Positions 1 to 9,341 are shown, counted from the first letter of the stretch. The stretch is DNA of 54,197 bases from Alphaproteobacteria bacterium (GCA_021325525.1 JAJPHB010000008.1:1-54197); one strand, 5' to 3'. Translations and numbers: made by a program. Notes: a model not told the origin generated them from the letters alone.

Positions 1-409
1 CCGTTGCCCAGGGGCCCTTTGATGCATGGGAGATGTCGATCAACCTACCGGGAGAGTGATGCCCGTATGCCCACACCACTTGCTCGAGTTGATGGATCAC
101 ATCCGGGTCGTCAACTGCATCCAGCGGCACCATCGCACCCGTAATTACGTTCTGGCCCATAGCACGAGATTTAATGTGCCGTTCTTCCTCGCTTTTGAAA
201 GCTTGATAGACTGCCGGGTGGACCGGCCCATAAGTCCAGGCCTCGAAGGCGGCCTTGACCAGCGGCTTCCCGGTTCGGATGAGAAAATGACCATGAGCGA
301 AATACAAAAGTTTTTGTAGCGCGAGATTGCTCACGCCGAGTTTCCTCCGGTCCGCAATGTCCAGGAGCAGATTCGCTACGACACGTGGGTCATATGGCGG
401 CTGCGGCAT
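1..409 (-). CDS. Panacea-domain (DUF4065) protein, SocA/GepA-like, partial
   Basis: Reading the reverse strand from the ATG at 409-407 gives an open frame of at least 136 codons that leaves the window at base 1, so the C-terminus is missing. The translation has the hallmarks of the Panacea/DUF4065 family: an early NLALQKLLYFAHGHFL segment (about residues 29-44), then FEAWTYGPVHPAVYQAFK (about 55-72), and a later LIDISHASKGPWA segment. Panacea proteins are known as antitoxin-type domains that neutralise varied toxins, or as SocA-like proteolytic adaptors. Any partner toxin downstream would lie outside the window. The DNA here is visibly less GC-rich than the rest of the window, which suggests acquisition. 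Spacing to the start codon is poor for a Shine-Dalgarno site, so the start is moderately certain. Confidence 0.85.
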   Translation of the reverse strand, partial: MPQPPYDPRVVANLLLDIADRRKLGVSNLALQKLLYFAHGHFLIRTGKPLVKAAFEAWTYGPVHPAVYQAFKSEEERHIKSRAMGQNVITGAMVPLDAVDDPDVIHQLEQVVWAYGHHSPGRLIDISHASKGPWAT

Positions 410-518
410 TATCGCATCTAACTCGTTTTCAATTGCGTCCCACCTATTTGCGAATCGTCGCTAAGCACAGTGCCACATCTCTCGCTCCAGAACAAACATA
501 GAACATTGCGCGTCCTGC

Positions 519-914
519 TCAGGCGACCGCGATGTCTGTCTGCGCGAAATCGTCGCCCTTAAACAGGAGCGGTGCGTCGAGGAGCCGGGCGCAGGCGTAT
601 GCGAAGCAATCGCCGAGGTTGAGGGCCGCCGGATGGCGCCCTCTGCCGAAGTGACCGAATGCCGCTACTGCTTCCCGCCCGATCTGGGCAGTGATGGGGA
701 TGATTTCGATACGCGCCTCGGCAAGGAAGCGGTCGAGCACCGGGGCGGCATCGGCAGGCGCGATCTTGCCGATCCGCGCCAAGCCGAGGATCGCCTCATA
801 GACCGCTATCGGTGAGGTCCGCACGGCCTTCGCCTGACCTAAGCGTGCCGCAAGAGCCGCCGCTTCTGGCTCGCGCGCCACGATCGCGATCATCGCCGAG
901 GCATCGACGAACAT
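519..914 (-). CDS. vapC: VapC-family PIN-domain toxin
   Basis: This 131-aa protein is a complete PIN-domain ribonuclease of the usual VapC length. The N-terminal MFVDASAM carries the first acidic residue (Asp4). Others sit in the YEAILG helix (a Glu near residue 40), in LNLGDCFAYA and in FKGDDFA, the normal acidic quartet that binds Mg2+. VapC toxins cleave RNA, often tRNA, when freed from VapB. Its ATG overlaps the stop codon of the upstream antitoxin gene as ATGA at 912-916, so the two are translationally coupled. The target cannot be inferred. Confidence 0.93.
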   Translation of the reverse strand: MFVDASAMIAIVAREPEAAALAARLGQAKAVRTSPIAVYEAILGLARIGKIAPADAAPVLDRFLAEARIEIIPITAQIGREAVAAFGHFGRGRHPAALNLGDCFAYACARLLDAPLLFKGDDFAQTDIAVA

Positions 915-1165
915 CAGGGCTCGCCCGAGAGGTCGTCGAAGAACGCCTTGTCCGCGGGCAATCCACCGGGCCGCGAGAGTGCGGCGAAGCGATCCTGGAT
1001 CGGCTTCAACCGCTCGATCAGCGGAATACGCTCTCGCTCCCGCTCATACTCATGCTCGACGGCTTCGCGGATGGTCTCCGTCAGTGTCTTTCCCTTGATC
1101 TTGGCGAGCCGCCGAACGGCGCGATCTGTGGTTTCGTCTCTGACGTGAAAGGCCATGATGACCAC
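914..1165 (-). CDS. vapB: VapB-family antitoxin (Rv0623-like)
   Basis: This 83-aa protein (80 aa if translation begins at the second Met, 1156, giving MAFHVRDETT) matches the short VapB antitoxins of the PSK/Rv0623 type. An N-terminal beta strand and two helices (residues 5-45, with KIKGKTLTETIREAVEHEYE) form the DNA-binding ribbon-helix-helix. The C-terminal tail (GGLPADKAFFDDLSGEP) is the typical toxin-binding segment. It lies first in the operon with the PIN toxin, overlapping it by 4 bases. Direct repeats over its own promoter (see 1178-1216) suggest autorepression by the VapBC complex, as known for the family. Confidence 0.9.
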   Translation of the reverse strand: MVIMAFHVRDETTDRAVRRLAKIKGKTLTETIREAVEHEYERERERIPLIERLKPIQDRFAALSRPGGLPADKAFFDDLSGEP

Positions 1166-1177
1166 ACTTTCGTATAC

Positions 1178-1216
1178 ACGTCTACACTAATACATCTACA
1201 CAGCCTTTCTCGTCAA
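1178..1216 (-). promoter_or_regulatory. vapBC promoter and direct-repeat operator
   Basis: On the minus strand a good sigma-70-type promoter is visible: TTGACG at 1216-1211, an 18-base spacer, and TATTAG at 1192-1187. Two 10-bp direct repeats GTGTAGAYGT (1201-1192 and 1187-1178), spaced 14 bp start to start, bracket the -10 element. A bound antitoxin complex there would block RNA polymerase. The repeats are seen directly; the operator role is inferred from VapBC autoregulation. Confidence 0.55.
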
Positions 1217-1295
1217 GCTGCCGTCCGGCTTTTTGCCCGACCTGTCGGCACCGGGCATACTCGCGCGTCCTCGGGGAGGAAGGAGGCCTGACCGC

Positions 1296-1676
1296 ATGCG
1301 CTACGCCATTCTCTGCTATCACGAGGAGGACGTCGTCTGGTCCTGGACGAAGGAGGAGGAAGCGGCCGTCATGGACCGCCTCCGCGCCGTGCGCGAGCGG
1401 CTGACGAAGGCGGGAAAGATGGGGCCGTCGCTGCGGCTCATGCCGACGACGGCGGCGACGACCCTGCGCAAGAGCCAGGAGCCGCCGCTCGTCATCGACG
1501 GCCCCTTCGCCGAGACGAAGGAGCAGCTCCTCGGCTTCTACATCGTCGATGCCGCTGATCTCGAAGACGCGCTCGGTATCGCGCGCGAGCTCGCGGCAGC
1601 CAATCCGGGCGGCGCCTACGAGATCCGTCCCGTGGCGCTCTTCAACCCCGATGAGCGGCCGGGCGCGCCGGCGTGA
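1296..1676 (+). CDS. YCII-domain (DGPF) protein
   Basis: This 126-aa protein starts at MRYAILCYHEED; the GGAGGAAGGAGG purine run at 1275-1286 supports the ATG at 1296 rather than the longer open frame. It contains the DGPF signature (VIDGPFAETKEQLLGFY) and the beta-alpha-beta fold expected of YciI-like proteins. Their activity is usually unknown, although YciI itself has been linked to dehalogenase-like chemistry. Its stop overlaps the GTG start of the next gene (GTGA at 1673-1676). DGPF proteins next to an ECF sigma gene are the recognised context of the ECF42 group, so it is probably a functional partner or target of that regulator. Confidence 0.9.
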   Translation: MRYAILCYHEEDVVWSWTKEEEAAVMDRLRAVRERLTKAGKMGPSLRLMPTTAATTLRKSQEPPLVIDGPFAETKEQLLGFYIVDAADLEDALGIARELAAANPGGAYEIRPVALFNPDERPGAPA

Positions 1677-2938
1677 CCGACCCCGCCTGGATCGACGCCG
1701 CGCTCGTCGCCGCCCGGCCGCGGGCGCTGGCGGCGCTGCTCCGCTATTTCCGCGATCTCGACACCGCCGAGGAGGCGTTCCAGGAGGCATCGCTCCGGGC
1801 GCTTGCGAGCTGGCCGCGCAACGGGCCGCCGCGCGATCCCGTGGCCTGGCTCATCCTCGTCGGCCGCAACGCGGCGCTCGACGGCCTGCGGCGGCGCGAG
1901 CGCCATGAGGCGCTGCCGGCGGAAGAGACGATCTCCGACATCGAGGACGCCGAGGCGCCGCTGACGGAGCGGCTCGACGGCGCGCATTACCGCGACGACG
2001 TGCTGCGCCTCCTCTTCATCTGCTGCCATCCCGAGCTGCCGGCGACGCAGCAGATCGCGCTCGCGCTCCGCATCGTCTCCGGCCTCTCGGTGGCGCAGAT
2101 CGCCCGCGCCTTCCTCGTCGGCGAGGCGGCGATGGAGCAGCGCATCACCCGCGCGAAGGCGAAGATCGCCCGCGCCGACATTCCCTTCGAGGCGCCGGGC
2201 GCGGTCGAGCGCGCCGAGCGTCTCGCCGCCGTCGCCGCTATGATCTACCTCGTCTTCAACGAAGGCTATTCGGCGGCGAGCGATTCGGCCCGCGCCGAGC
2301 TCTGCGCCGAGGCGATCCGCTTGGCCCGGCTGCTCCTGCGCCTCTTCCCGGCGGAGCCCGAGATGATGGGGCTGACGGCGCTCATGCTGCTCCAGCATGC
2401 GCGCGCGGCGGCGCGCTTCGATGCCGCGGGCGAGATCGTGCTCTTGGAGGAGCAAGACCGCGGCCTGTGGGACGGCAAGCTCATCGCCGAGGGGCTGGCG
2501 CTCATCGACAAGGCGATGCGCCACCGCCGCCCCGGCCCCTACCAGATCCAGGCGGCGATCGCCGCGCTCCACGCGCGCGCCGCGCGCGCCGAGGAGACGG
2601 ATTGGGCCGAGATCGACGCGCTCTACGCCGCGCTGGAGCGCCTCCAGCCGTCGCCGGTCGTGACGCTGAACCGTGCCGTCGCCGTCGCAAAGCTGCGCGG
2701 CGCCGAAGCGGGGCTGCGGATGATCGAGCCGCTGGCGCCGCGGCTTTCCGGCTATTTCCACTTCCACGGCGCAAGAGGCGCCTTCCTCCTCCAGCTCGGC
2801 CGCAAGAGCGAGGCGCGCGCCGCCTTCGATCAGGCGATCGCCCTCGCCAATACCCCGGCCGAGGCGGCGCATATCCGGCAGCACCTCGACCGCCTCATCG
2901 GCGAAAGCGCGGCGGCGCCGCGGCGCGAGGAGGGATAG
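1673..2938 (+). CDS. ECF42-type RNA polymerase sigma factor with C-terminal TPR-like extension
   Basis: This 421-aa protein starts at GTG 1673, overlapping the YCII gene. Residues about 10-75 are sigma region 2 (LRYFRDLDTAEEAFQEA, then a WLILVGRNAALDGLRRR helix) and about 105-165 are region 4 (QQIALALRIVSGLSVAQIAR). The remaining roughly 250 residues are an alpha-helical, TPR-like extension with the GRKSEARAAFDQAIAL pattern near the end. Ordinary ECF factors are about 180 aa, so the extension is diagnostic of the SigJ/ECF41/ECF42 style, and the DGPF neighbour points to ECF42. No anti-sigma gene is present; in this group the extension is thought to control activity itself. Confidence 0.92.
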   Translation: MTDPAWIDAALVAARPRALAALLRYFRDLDTAEEAFQEASLRALASWPRNGPPRDPVAWLILVGRNAALDGLRRRERHEALPAEETISDIEDAEAPLTERLDGAHYRDDVLRLLFICCHPELPATQQIALALRIVSGLSVAQIARAFLVGEAAMEQRITRAKAKIARADIPFEAPGAVERAERLAAVAAMIYLVFNEGYSAASDSARAELCAEAIRLARLLLRLFPAEPEMMGLTALMLLQHARAAARFDAAGEIVLLEEQDRGLWDGKLIAEGLALIDKAMRHRRPGPYQIQAAIAALHARAARAEETDWAEIDALYAALERLQPSPVVTLNRAVAVAKLRGAEAGLRMIEPLAPRLSGYFHFHGARGAFLLQLGRKSEARAAFDQAIALANTPAEAAHIRQHLDRLIGESAAAPRREEG

Positions 2939-3015
2939 GTTGACCCGGCTGAGCCGGGCATCGAAAGTGGCGGCCCCGCCCGAAGGGCGGCCGATGCCTC
3001 GCGAAGGAGCAGGGC

Positions 3016-3932
<917 letters not shown>

Positions 3933-3936
<4 letters not shown>

Positions 3937-4730
3937 GGATGAGCGCGCGCGCGAGCCTCCCCGCCGTCAACCGCTACAGCCAAGCCGTGTGGCGGCGGAA
4001 CGCGCTCGTCTGGCGCCGCCTCATCGGTCCGTCGCTGACGACCAACGTGCTCGACCCGCTCATCTTCCTCTTCGCCTTCGGCTACGGCCTCGGTGCCGTC
4101 ATCGACCGCGTCGGCGGCATGAGCTATCTCGCCTTCGTCGTGCCCGGGATGATGTGCTACGCCGCGATGTTCGCCGCCAGCTTCGAATCGACGATCAGCA
4201 CCTATGCCCGATTCAGCCTGCAGCGCACCTGGGACGCCATCCTGGCGACGCCGGTGAGCCTCACCGAGCTGATGCTGGGCGAGATGTCCTGGGCGGCGAC
4301 GAAGGGCGTCTTCTCGGCGTCCTGCGTCATCGTCGTGGGCTCGCTCTGGGGCGGCGTCGCGAGCCCGGTCGGCGTCCTCCTCGCCCTGCCGGCGCTGGCG
4401 CTCGGCGCGATCTGCTTCGCCTGCTGCGGCCTCGCCGTGACGGCGCAGGCCAAGAGCTGGGACATCTTCGCCTATTTCTTCACCTTCTGGGTGACGCCGA
4501 TGTTCATGTTCTCCGGCACCTTCTTCGAGGTCGGGCGCTTCCCCTGGTTCGTGCAGGCGATCGCCTGGGTGCTGCCGATGACGCATCTCATCGCCGTCGT
4601 GCGGCCGCTGACCGCCGGCGTGGCGGTGGACCCGCTCGCGGCGGCGGGGCATCTCCTTTACGTGGCGGCCCTCGCCGCCGCCGCCTTCTCCCTCGCGCGC
4701 TGGCGCTTCGGCGCCCGCCTCTTCGGCTGA
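3933..4730 (+). CDS. ABC-2 type transporter permease, NodJ-like
   Basis: This 265-aa membrane protein has about six hydrophobic spans (for example LIFLFAFGYGLG, YLAFVVPGMMCYAAMFAA, VLLALPALALGAICFACCGLAV, WVTPMFMFSGTFFEV and LLYVAALAAAAFSLARW). The VPGMM segment and the FSGTFF segment are typical of NodJ/DrrB-type permeases. It is the membrane partner of the preceding ATPase: its ATG (3933) overlaps that gene's stop, although a second ATG at 3939 is also usable. Together they should form a two-gene exporter acting in the inner membrane. The substrate is unknown. Confidence 0.92.
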
Positions 4731-4759
4731 GGCGCGGGTCGGCCGATCGACGCCGCTCG

Positions 4760-5641
4760 CTACTGCGGCACCTCGCCCAGCACGGTGCAGCGGCGGATGA
4801 CGCGCGGCTCGCGCGCCGTGTCGTACGCCTCGGCCTTGTGCAGGAGGCAGCGATTGTCCCAGACCATGAAGTCGCGCGGCCGCCAGCGATGCGTATAGGT
4901 GCGGGCCAGGGCGACGATGCGGTCGTTGAGCGCGTCGATGAAGGCGCGGCCCTCGGCGTAGCCCATTCCGACGATGCTCTCGGCATGGTCGCCGAGAAAG
5001 ACGCATTTGCGTCCCGTCTCGGGATGCGTGCGGATGATGGGGTGGTCGACGGGCGGCACCGCCGCGCGCTGCGCCGCCGTCATCGGCTCCTCGCCGTGCC
5101 GGCGATTGCGCGAGAAGTCGAGATTGTGGATGGCGCGGAGGCCGGCGAGGCGCGCCTGCTCGGCGGGGCCGAGCGCCTCGTAAGCCGAATACATGTCGGC
5201 GAATCCCGTGCCGCCGCCCTGCGCGGGGATGCGCTCGGCATAGAGCATCGTCGCCTGCCCGGTGACCCGCCGCCACGAGCCGTCGGTGTGCCAGGCCATG
5301 GTGCCGCGGTCGGGATGCTTGCCGCTCGGCCGGCCCTCGGCGTCGAGGTTGGAGAGGGTGTAGAGCTCGGGATGCCGGCTCGCATGGTACTGGTTCATGA
5401 CATGGACCTGCACCTCGCCGAAGCGGCGGGCGAAGGCGACTTGCGCGGCCTCCGGCAGGTCCTGGTCGCGGAAGAGCAGCAATTGGTGCCGCAGGAACGC
5501 CGCATAGACGGCGGGGAAGAGCGCGTCGTCGACGGCAGCCACCTGGAGCTCGAGCACCTCGGCGCCGAGACCGCCCTCGAAGGGCCGCAGACGCAGCGCC
5601 GCCTCGGGCGCCGCGGCCGCCGGGTCGCGCAACTGCTGCAT
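4760..5641 (-). CDS. TauD/TfdA-family Fe(II)/2-oxoglutarate dioxygenase
   Basis: This 293-aa protein starts at ATG 5641 behind GAGGAGGG; the longer open frame to 5704 adds only an unlikely leader. It shows the facial triad of the family: His118 and Asp120 in MAWHTDGSW, and His268 in NRCLLHKA. Arginines 283-284 in VIRRCTVLGE are the usual 2-oxoglutarate carboxylate anchor. Family members hydroxylate taurine, phenoxyacetates, alkyl sulfates and similar compounds, which then lose the side group. The substrate here is not identifiable. It is transcribed divergently from the DUF427 gene. Confidence 0.93.
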   Translation of the reverse strand: MQQLRDPAAAAPEAALRLRPFEGGLGAEVLELQVAAVDDALFPAVYAAFLRHQLLLFRDQDLPEAAQVAFARRFGEVQVHVMNQYHASRHPELYTLSNLDAEGRPSGKHPDRGTMAWHTDGSWRRVTGQATMLYAERIPAQGGGTGFADMYSAYEALGPAEQARLAGLRAIHNLDFSRNRRHGEEPMTAAQRAAVPPVDHPIIRTHPETGRKCVFLGDHAESIVGMGYAEGRAFIDALNDRIVALARTYTHRWRPRDFMVWDNRCLLHKAEAYDTAREPRVIRRCTVLGEVPQ

Positions 5642-5719
5642 CGCGCCCTCCTCTTCGCTGCCTCCTCGCGAGCGGAGGCTAGGACAACCGTGGGACCCCG
5701 TCAAATCGCCGTCCCGCGG

Positions 5720-5748
5720 TTGACAGGCAGGCGCCTTCCGCCTTCATC
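5720..5748 (+). promoter_or_regulatory. Candidate promoter for the DUF427 gene
   Basis: A perfect -35 hexamer TTGACA (5720-5725) is followed after 17 bases by TTCATC (5743-5748), a weak -10 match, 22 bases ahead of the ATG at 5770. The -35 is convincing and the -10 is not, so this is only a candidate. Confidence 0.35.
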
Positions 5749-5769
5749 TTGGTGCGACGGAGGATCTCG

Positions 5770-6051
5770 ATGAAAGCCACTCTGAACGGCCGCGTCCTCG
5801 CCGAAAGCGCCGACACGATCGCCTGCGGCGGCTATGACTATTTCCCGAGCGCGGCGGTACGCCTCGACTGGCTCGAAAAGGCGGCGAAGACGGAGAGCGA
5901 CCGCGCCTGCCCGCACGGCGTCCAATTCTACGACATCGTGATCGACGGCGGGCGCCATCCGCGCGCCGCCTGGTCCTACGAGGCCCCGCGCCCCGAGATG
6001 CGCCATGTCGGCGGGCGCTTCGGCTTCTGGCAGGAGGTCGAGGTCGGCTGA
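5770..6051 (+). CDS. DUF427 domain protein
   Basis: This 93-aa protein starts at MKATLNGRVLAES (ATG 5770). It is a compact single-domain DUF427 member, with the conserved LAESADTI segment, PSAAVRLDWL, ACPHGVQFYDI, and a C-terminal AAWSYEAPRPE...GRFGFWQEVEV block. Family structures are small beta barrels of uncertain function. It stands alone between two opposite-strand genes. Confidence 0.88.
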   Translation: MKATLNGRVLAESADTIACGGYDYFPSAAVRLDWLEKAAKTESDRACPHGVQFYDIVIDGGRHPRAAWSYEAPRPEMRHVGGRFGFWQEVEVG

Positions 6052-6087
6052 GCGAGAGGCGGGGACGCCGCCTCTCGCCCCTTCCGG

Positions 6088-6984
6088 TCAGTCGAGCGGC
6101 GCCTTGCCGGGCGCCGTCGTCTTCGCCGGCTCCGATATGTCGCGATCGGGCGCCGCCGCCGGCCCCGGCTCCGCCGCCGGCGCCACATCCGCCGGCTTGT
6201 TGCCGGCCGCCGCGCGGTCGACGTCGACCTTGGTCTCGCGCAGCTTGTCGCGCACCGTCTCGACGCGCTCCGTCGCGTCCTTGCGGATGACGACATCCTC
6301 GCCGCGGCGCACGACCTTGCCGACGACCGGCTCTTCGCGGCGCTCGGTCACCTCGACTTCCTTCTCCTCGAAGGCGCCCTCGCCCGCGGGCCGATCGCTG
6401 CCGGGCGCGCGGCGCTCGATCGTCACCCGCTCGTCGCGCAGCGACACCTGCTCCTCGACGGGGCGCTCGACGACATAGCTGCGGATGCGGTAGCTCCGGC
6501 CGCCGGTGGTCTCGCGCTTGCCGACCTGCAGCTCCTCATGCGCGGTCGGGATCACGGTTTCCGTGCCGGGCGCAGCGGCGGCAGGGACGGAGCCGGCCGG
6601 GCCCGCCACGCCCTCTCGGCCGAATCCTGCCGTCGCCTCGTCGCCGATATCGATCGGGTCGAAGCGCTCGAGGAGGGCGACGATGCGCTCGAACTCGGCA
6701 TCGCCGCCGGCGGCGCGGACATAGAGCAGAGTCTTGCCGCCTTCATAGACATAGGAGTGATAGCGCTGCTTTTCCGCCTCCGGGACGTCGGTGCCGAAGA
6801 GCCAGTCGAAGAAGCCGCGCGGTTGCCGCGGCTCGGCGAGGGTGGTCGTTGCCGCCGCCGGCGCGCCGTCGCCCGCGCCGACGACGCGCACCTCCTCGGC
6901 CGCGAGGCCGGACCGCTGCAGCTCGTCCCGCGCCCGTTCGGCCTCAGCGCGTTGATCGAACAGCGCCACGATTGTTTGTTGCAT
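6088..6984 (-). CDS. YsnF/AvaK (DUF2382) domain stress-type protein
   Basis: This 298-aa protein has an N-terminal ferredoxin-like segment (MQQTIVALFDQRAEAERARDEL, residues 1-30) of the kind found in general-stress YflT-like domains. A C-terminal DUF2382 domain (about 150-250) shows IPTAHEELQVGKRE, IRSYVVERPVEEQV and VEVTERREEPVVGKV. The last 50 residues are rich in Ala, Pro and charged residues. The YflT plus DUF2382 architecture is common in stress-induced proteins of desiccation- or radiation-tolerant bacteria. There is no signal peptide or membrane span. The exact role is unknown. Confidence 0.88.
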   Translation of the reverse strand: MQQTIVALFDQRAEAERARDELQRSGLAAEEVRVVGAGDGAPAAATTTLAEPRQPRGFFDWLFGTDVPEAEKQRYHSYVYEGGKTLLYVRAAGGDAEFERIVALLERFDPIDIGDEATAGFGREGVAGPAGSVPAAAAPGTETVIPTAHEELQVGKRETTGGRSYRIRSYVVERPVEEQVSLRDERVTIERRAPGSDRPAGEGAFEEKEVEVTERREEPVVGKVVRRGEDVVIRKDATERVETVRDKLRETKVDVDRAAAGNKPADVAPAAEPGPAAAPDRDISEPAKTTAPGKAPLD

Positions 6985-7157
6985 GATTATCTCCGCTTAC
7001 CCAATGACAACGGCCGGGTCCTCCGACCTTGCAAAGGGAAACGCGGCGGATCGGTCATCCTCTTTCGGTTCGGCGACAATATTGCTCGCACATGAGTGCA
7101 GCTTTATACGCGTGAAATCTTCGCGTGCTTTCGGATTTCCCAGCTCTTCCCTTGTTC

Positions 7158-7949
7158 CTACGCGCCACGGAACTTCGCCGACCTCTTTTCGAGAAAGGCG
7201 GCGACGCCTTCGCGGAAATCGGCGGTGCCGGCCGCGATCTTCTGCATGTCGCGTTCGAGGTCGAGCTGCTGGTCGAGGCTGTTGCCATGGCTCGCATCGA
7301 GCATCGTCTTGATGAGGGCGAGGGCGCGTGTCGGCTGCGCGGCGAGCCGCGCCGCGAGCGCCCGCGCCTCCGTCATCAGCACCGCGTCATCGACGACGCG
7401 CCAGATGAGGCCCCAGCGCGCCGCCTCCTCGGCCGGGACGGCGTCGCCGAGCAGCATCAACGCCGCCGCCCGCGCCCGGCCGACGAGGCGCGGCAGGAAG
7501 AAGCTGCCGCCCGTATCCGGAACGAGCCCGATCCGGCAGAAGGCCTGCAGAAAGCTCGCCGAGCGCGCCGCCAGCACGATGTCGCAGGCGAGCGCGAGGT
7601 TGGCGCCGGCGCCGGCGGCAACGCCGTTGACGGCGCAAACGACCGGCTTCTGCATCCGCCGCAAGCGGCGGACCAGCGGGTTGTACCAGGCTTCGATGGC
7701 GCCGCCGCCGTCGAAGGGGCGGCCATCCGCCATGGCGAGGGCGCGCGCTTGAAGATCCTGCCCGGCGCAGAAGCCGCGCCCGGCGCCGGTCAGGAGCACG
7801 GCGCGGACGCCGTCATCGGCCGCCGCGGCGTCGAGCGCCGCCGCCAATTGCTGGTGCAGCTCGGTGGTGAAGGCGTTGAGCTTTTCGGGGCGGTTCAGCG
7901 TCAGCACGCTGACCGCTTGCGCCCGCTCGATCAGGACGAGTTCCGCCAC
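7158..7949 (-). CDS. Enoyl-CoA hydratase/isomerase, PaaG-like
   Basis: This 263-aa crotonase-fold enzyme has the oxyanion-hole motifs GFCAGQDL (59-66) and NGVAAGAGANLALACD (108-123), and the family acidic residue Asp145 in GLVPDTGGSFFLPRLVG. The GQDL...R segment and the PDTGGS motif are those of PaaG, which isomerises ring-1,2-epoxyphenylacetyl-CoA to the oxepin in aerobic phenylacetate breakdown. No other paa ring-cleavage gene is adjacent, so it may instead serve a related isomerisation. A PaaK-like gene begins at 54053, but far away. Confidence 0.88.
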   Translation of the reverse strand: MAELVLIERAQAVSVLTLNRPEKLNAFTTELHQQLAAALDAAAADDGVRAVLLTGAGRGFCAGQDLQARALAMADGRPFDGGGAIEAWYNPLVRRLRRMQKPVVCAVNGVAAGAGANLALACDIVLAARSASFLQAFCRIGLVPDTGGSFFLPRLVGRARAAALMLLGDAVPAEEAARWGLIWRVVDDAVLMTEARALAARLAAQPTRALALIKTMLDASHGNSLDQQLDLERDMQKIAAGTADFREGVAAFLEKRSAKFRGA

Positions 7950-8076
7950 CGCCGCCTCCCCGCTGGTTTTCGCGGGGAAGCCTTCCCTATGAGCGGACTC
8001 CGGTCAAGGCTGGCCCGCCGCTGGCGCAGGCGCGCAAGACCCGCAGGCCTCGGAGATGCGCGGCCGCTGGGCGCCG

Positions 8077-8448
8077 TCAGCTATTCGCGAGCGCGCGCGC
8101 GAGCTGGCTCACCGCCTCCTGGTGGCGCTCGTTGGTGATGTCGGCGAAATTGCGGGCAATCTCCAGCATCATGCGCTCGCGCTGCGTCACCTGGCGCGTG
8201 CCTTCCTCGCCGATCCCCTCGTAGAAATACCCGACGGGAACGCTAAGCACGCGGCCGATCTCGTAGAGGCGCCCGGCCGAGACGCGGTTGATGCCGCGCT
8301 CGTATTTATGCGCCTGCTGATATGTGACGCCGATGAGCTCGGCGAGCTGCTGCTGGGTGAGGCCCAGCATGATCCGCCGTTCCCGGATGCGGGCGCCGAC
8401 ATGATCGTCGATTGCCGCCGTCGACCGTCCTCGCTTTGGCTTCGCCAT
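8077..8448 (-). CDS. XRE-family helix-turn-helix regulator
   Basis: This 123-aa cytoplasmic protein has an HTH_3 domain at about residues 16-72 (ARIRERRIMLGLTQQQLAEL, then GVTYQQAHKYERGINRVSAG). The C-terminal part contains YFYEGIGEE and a helical tail (about 85-120). It resembles the short Cro/CI-like regulators common in Alphaproteobacteria. It is monocistronic, and its targets cannot be inferred from the context. Confidence 0.9.
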   Translation of the reverse strand: MAKPKRGRSTAAIDDHVGARIRERRIMLGLTQQQLAELIGVTYQQAHKYERGINRVSAGRLYEIGRVLSVPVGYFYEGIGEEGTRQVTQRERMMLEIARNFADITNERHQEAVSQLARALANS

Positions 8449-8702
8449 CGTTTCACCTGCCTTGACCGTTCATCGCGGCCCGCCCGGTGCCGCAATCAGA
8501 TGTTTCGATCGCATGGTTAACAGACGCAAAGCGCGGGAATTCCACCGGAGCACTTCAACGGTGAGCAGAATCACGCAGCACGGAAGGCGGGCCCCCGTCC
8601 GCACCGTTCCGAGCTGCCGTGGCGACGAAACACCGGCGGCGAGAAAACGTTCCCTCGCCGCTGGCCGCGCGCGAAGGGGCGCGGCCGGCGGCGCCCTTGC
8701 GC

Positions 8703-9341
8703 TCAGGCGCCCGCCTTCCGCGCCCGCCAATCGGCGTAGGCGATGCGCGGCATCGAGAAGGGATCGCTGAGGCGGATGTAGCCGCTGCCGGCAAGGCGCC
8801 CCACCAGCTTCATCTTGGCGGTCTCGATGCGGCAGCGCTCGTCGACGAGGCCGTCGCGCACATGGCAGTAGACGACCTCGCCCAAAATGATGGAGCGCTT
8901 GCCGCCGCCGCCGAGGCGCAGCTCCTGCAGCAGGCGGCATTCGAGGCTGACCGGCGACTGCGCGACGCGCGGCGGCGCCACCACGGCGGACGGCGCCGCG
9001 GCAAGCCCCGCCTCGGCCAGCTCGTCCGTTCCCTCGGGAAAGTCGATGGCGCAGATGTTCATCGCCTCGGCGATCGCCTCGTCGACGAGGTTGACGACGA
9101 ACTCCGCCGTCTCGCGCATGTTGCGCACCGTGTCCTTGGGGGCGCCGCTGTGGCGCTGCTCGACGCCGAGCGTCACCACCGCCGGGTCGTGGCTCAGCAC
9201 GTTGAAGAAGCTGAAGGGCGCGGCGTTGACGATCCCCTCCCGATCGACCGTCGTGACGAGCGCGATCGGCCGCGGCACGACGGCGCCGATCAGCAATTTA
9301 TAGCGGTCGGCCGGAGGCAGGGTGCGGAAGTCGAATTGCAT
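8703..9341 (-). CDS. Flavin reductase-like, FMN-binding split-barrel protein
   Basis: This 212-aa protein starts at MQFDFRTLPPADRYK (ATG 9341); the 59-residue upstream extension in the open frame looks non-coding. It matches the DIM6/NTAB family: LIGAVVPRPIALVTTVDREG (17-36), NAAPFSFFNVLSHDP (39-53), KDTVRNMRETAEFVVNLV (69-86) and a C-terminal GYIRLSDPFSMPRI. Such proteins bind FMN and act as flavin reductases for two-component monooxygenases or as stand-alone oxidoreductases. No cognate monooxygenase is adjacent. Confidence 0.9.
   Translation of the reverse strand: MQFDFRTLPPADRYKLLIGAVVPRPIALVTTVDREGIVNAAPFSFFNVLSHDPAVVTLGVEQRHSGAPKDTVRNMRETAEFVVNLVDEAIAEAMNICAIDFPEGTDELAEAGLAAAPSAVVAPPRVAQSPVSLECRLLQELRLGGGGKRSIILGEVVYCHVRDGLVDERCRIETAKMKLVGRLAGSGYIRLSDPFSMPRIAYADWRARKAGA

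Noticed and set aside
26-319. Plus-strand 97-aa open frame at the left edge
   Set aside because: It is antisense to the Panacea-domain gene, whose family motifs are clear; the plus-strand product has no recognisable features.
6985-7157. EcfG-type promoter for the YsnF/DUF2382 gene
   Set aside because: AACG and GTTC elements occur, but none with the 16-17 base spacing needed.
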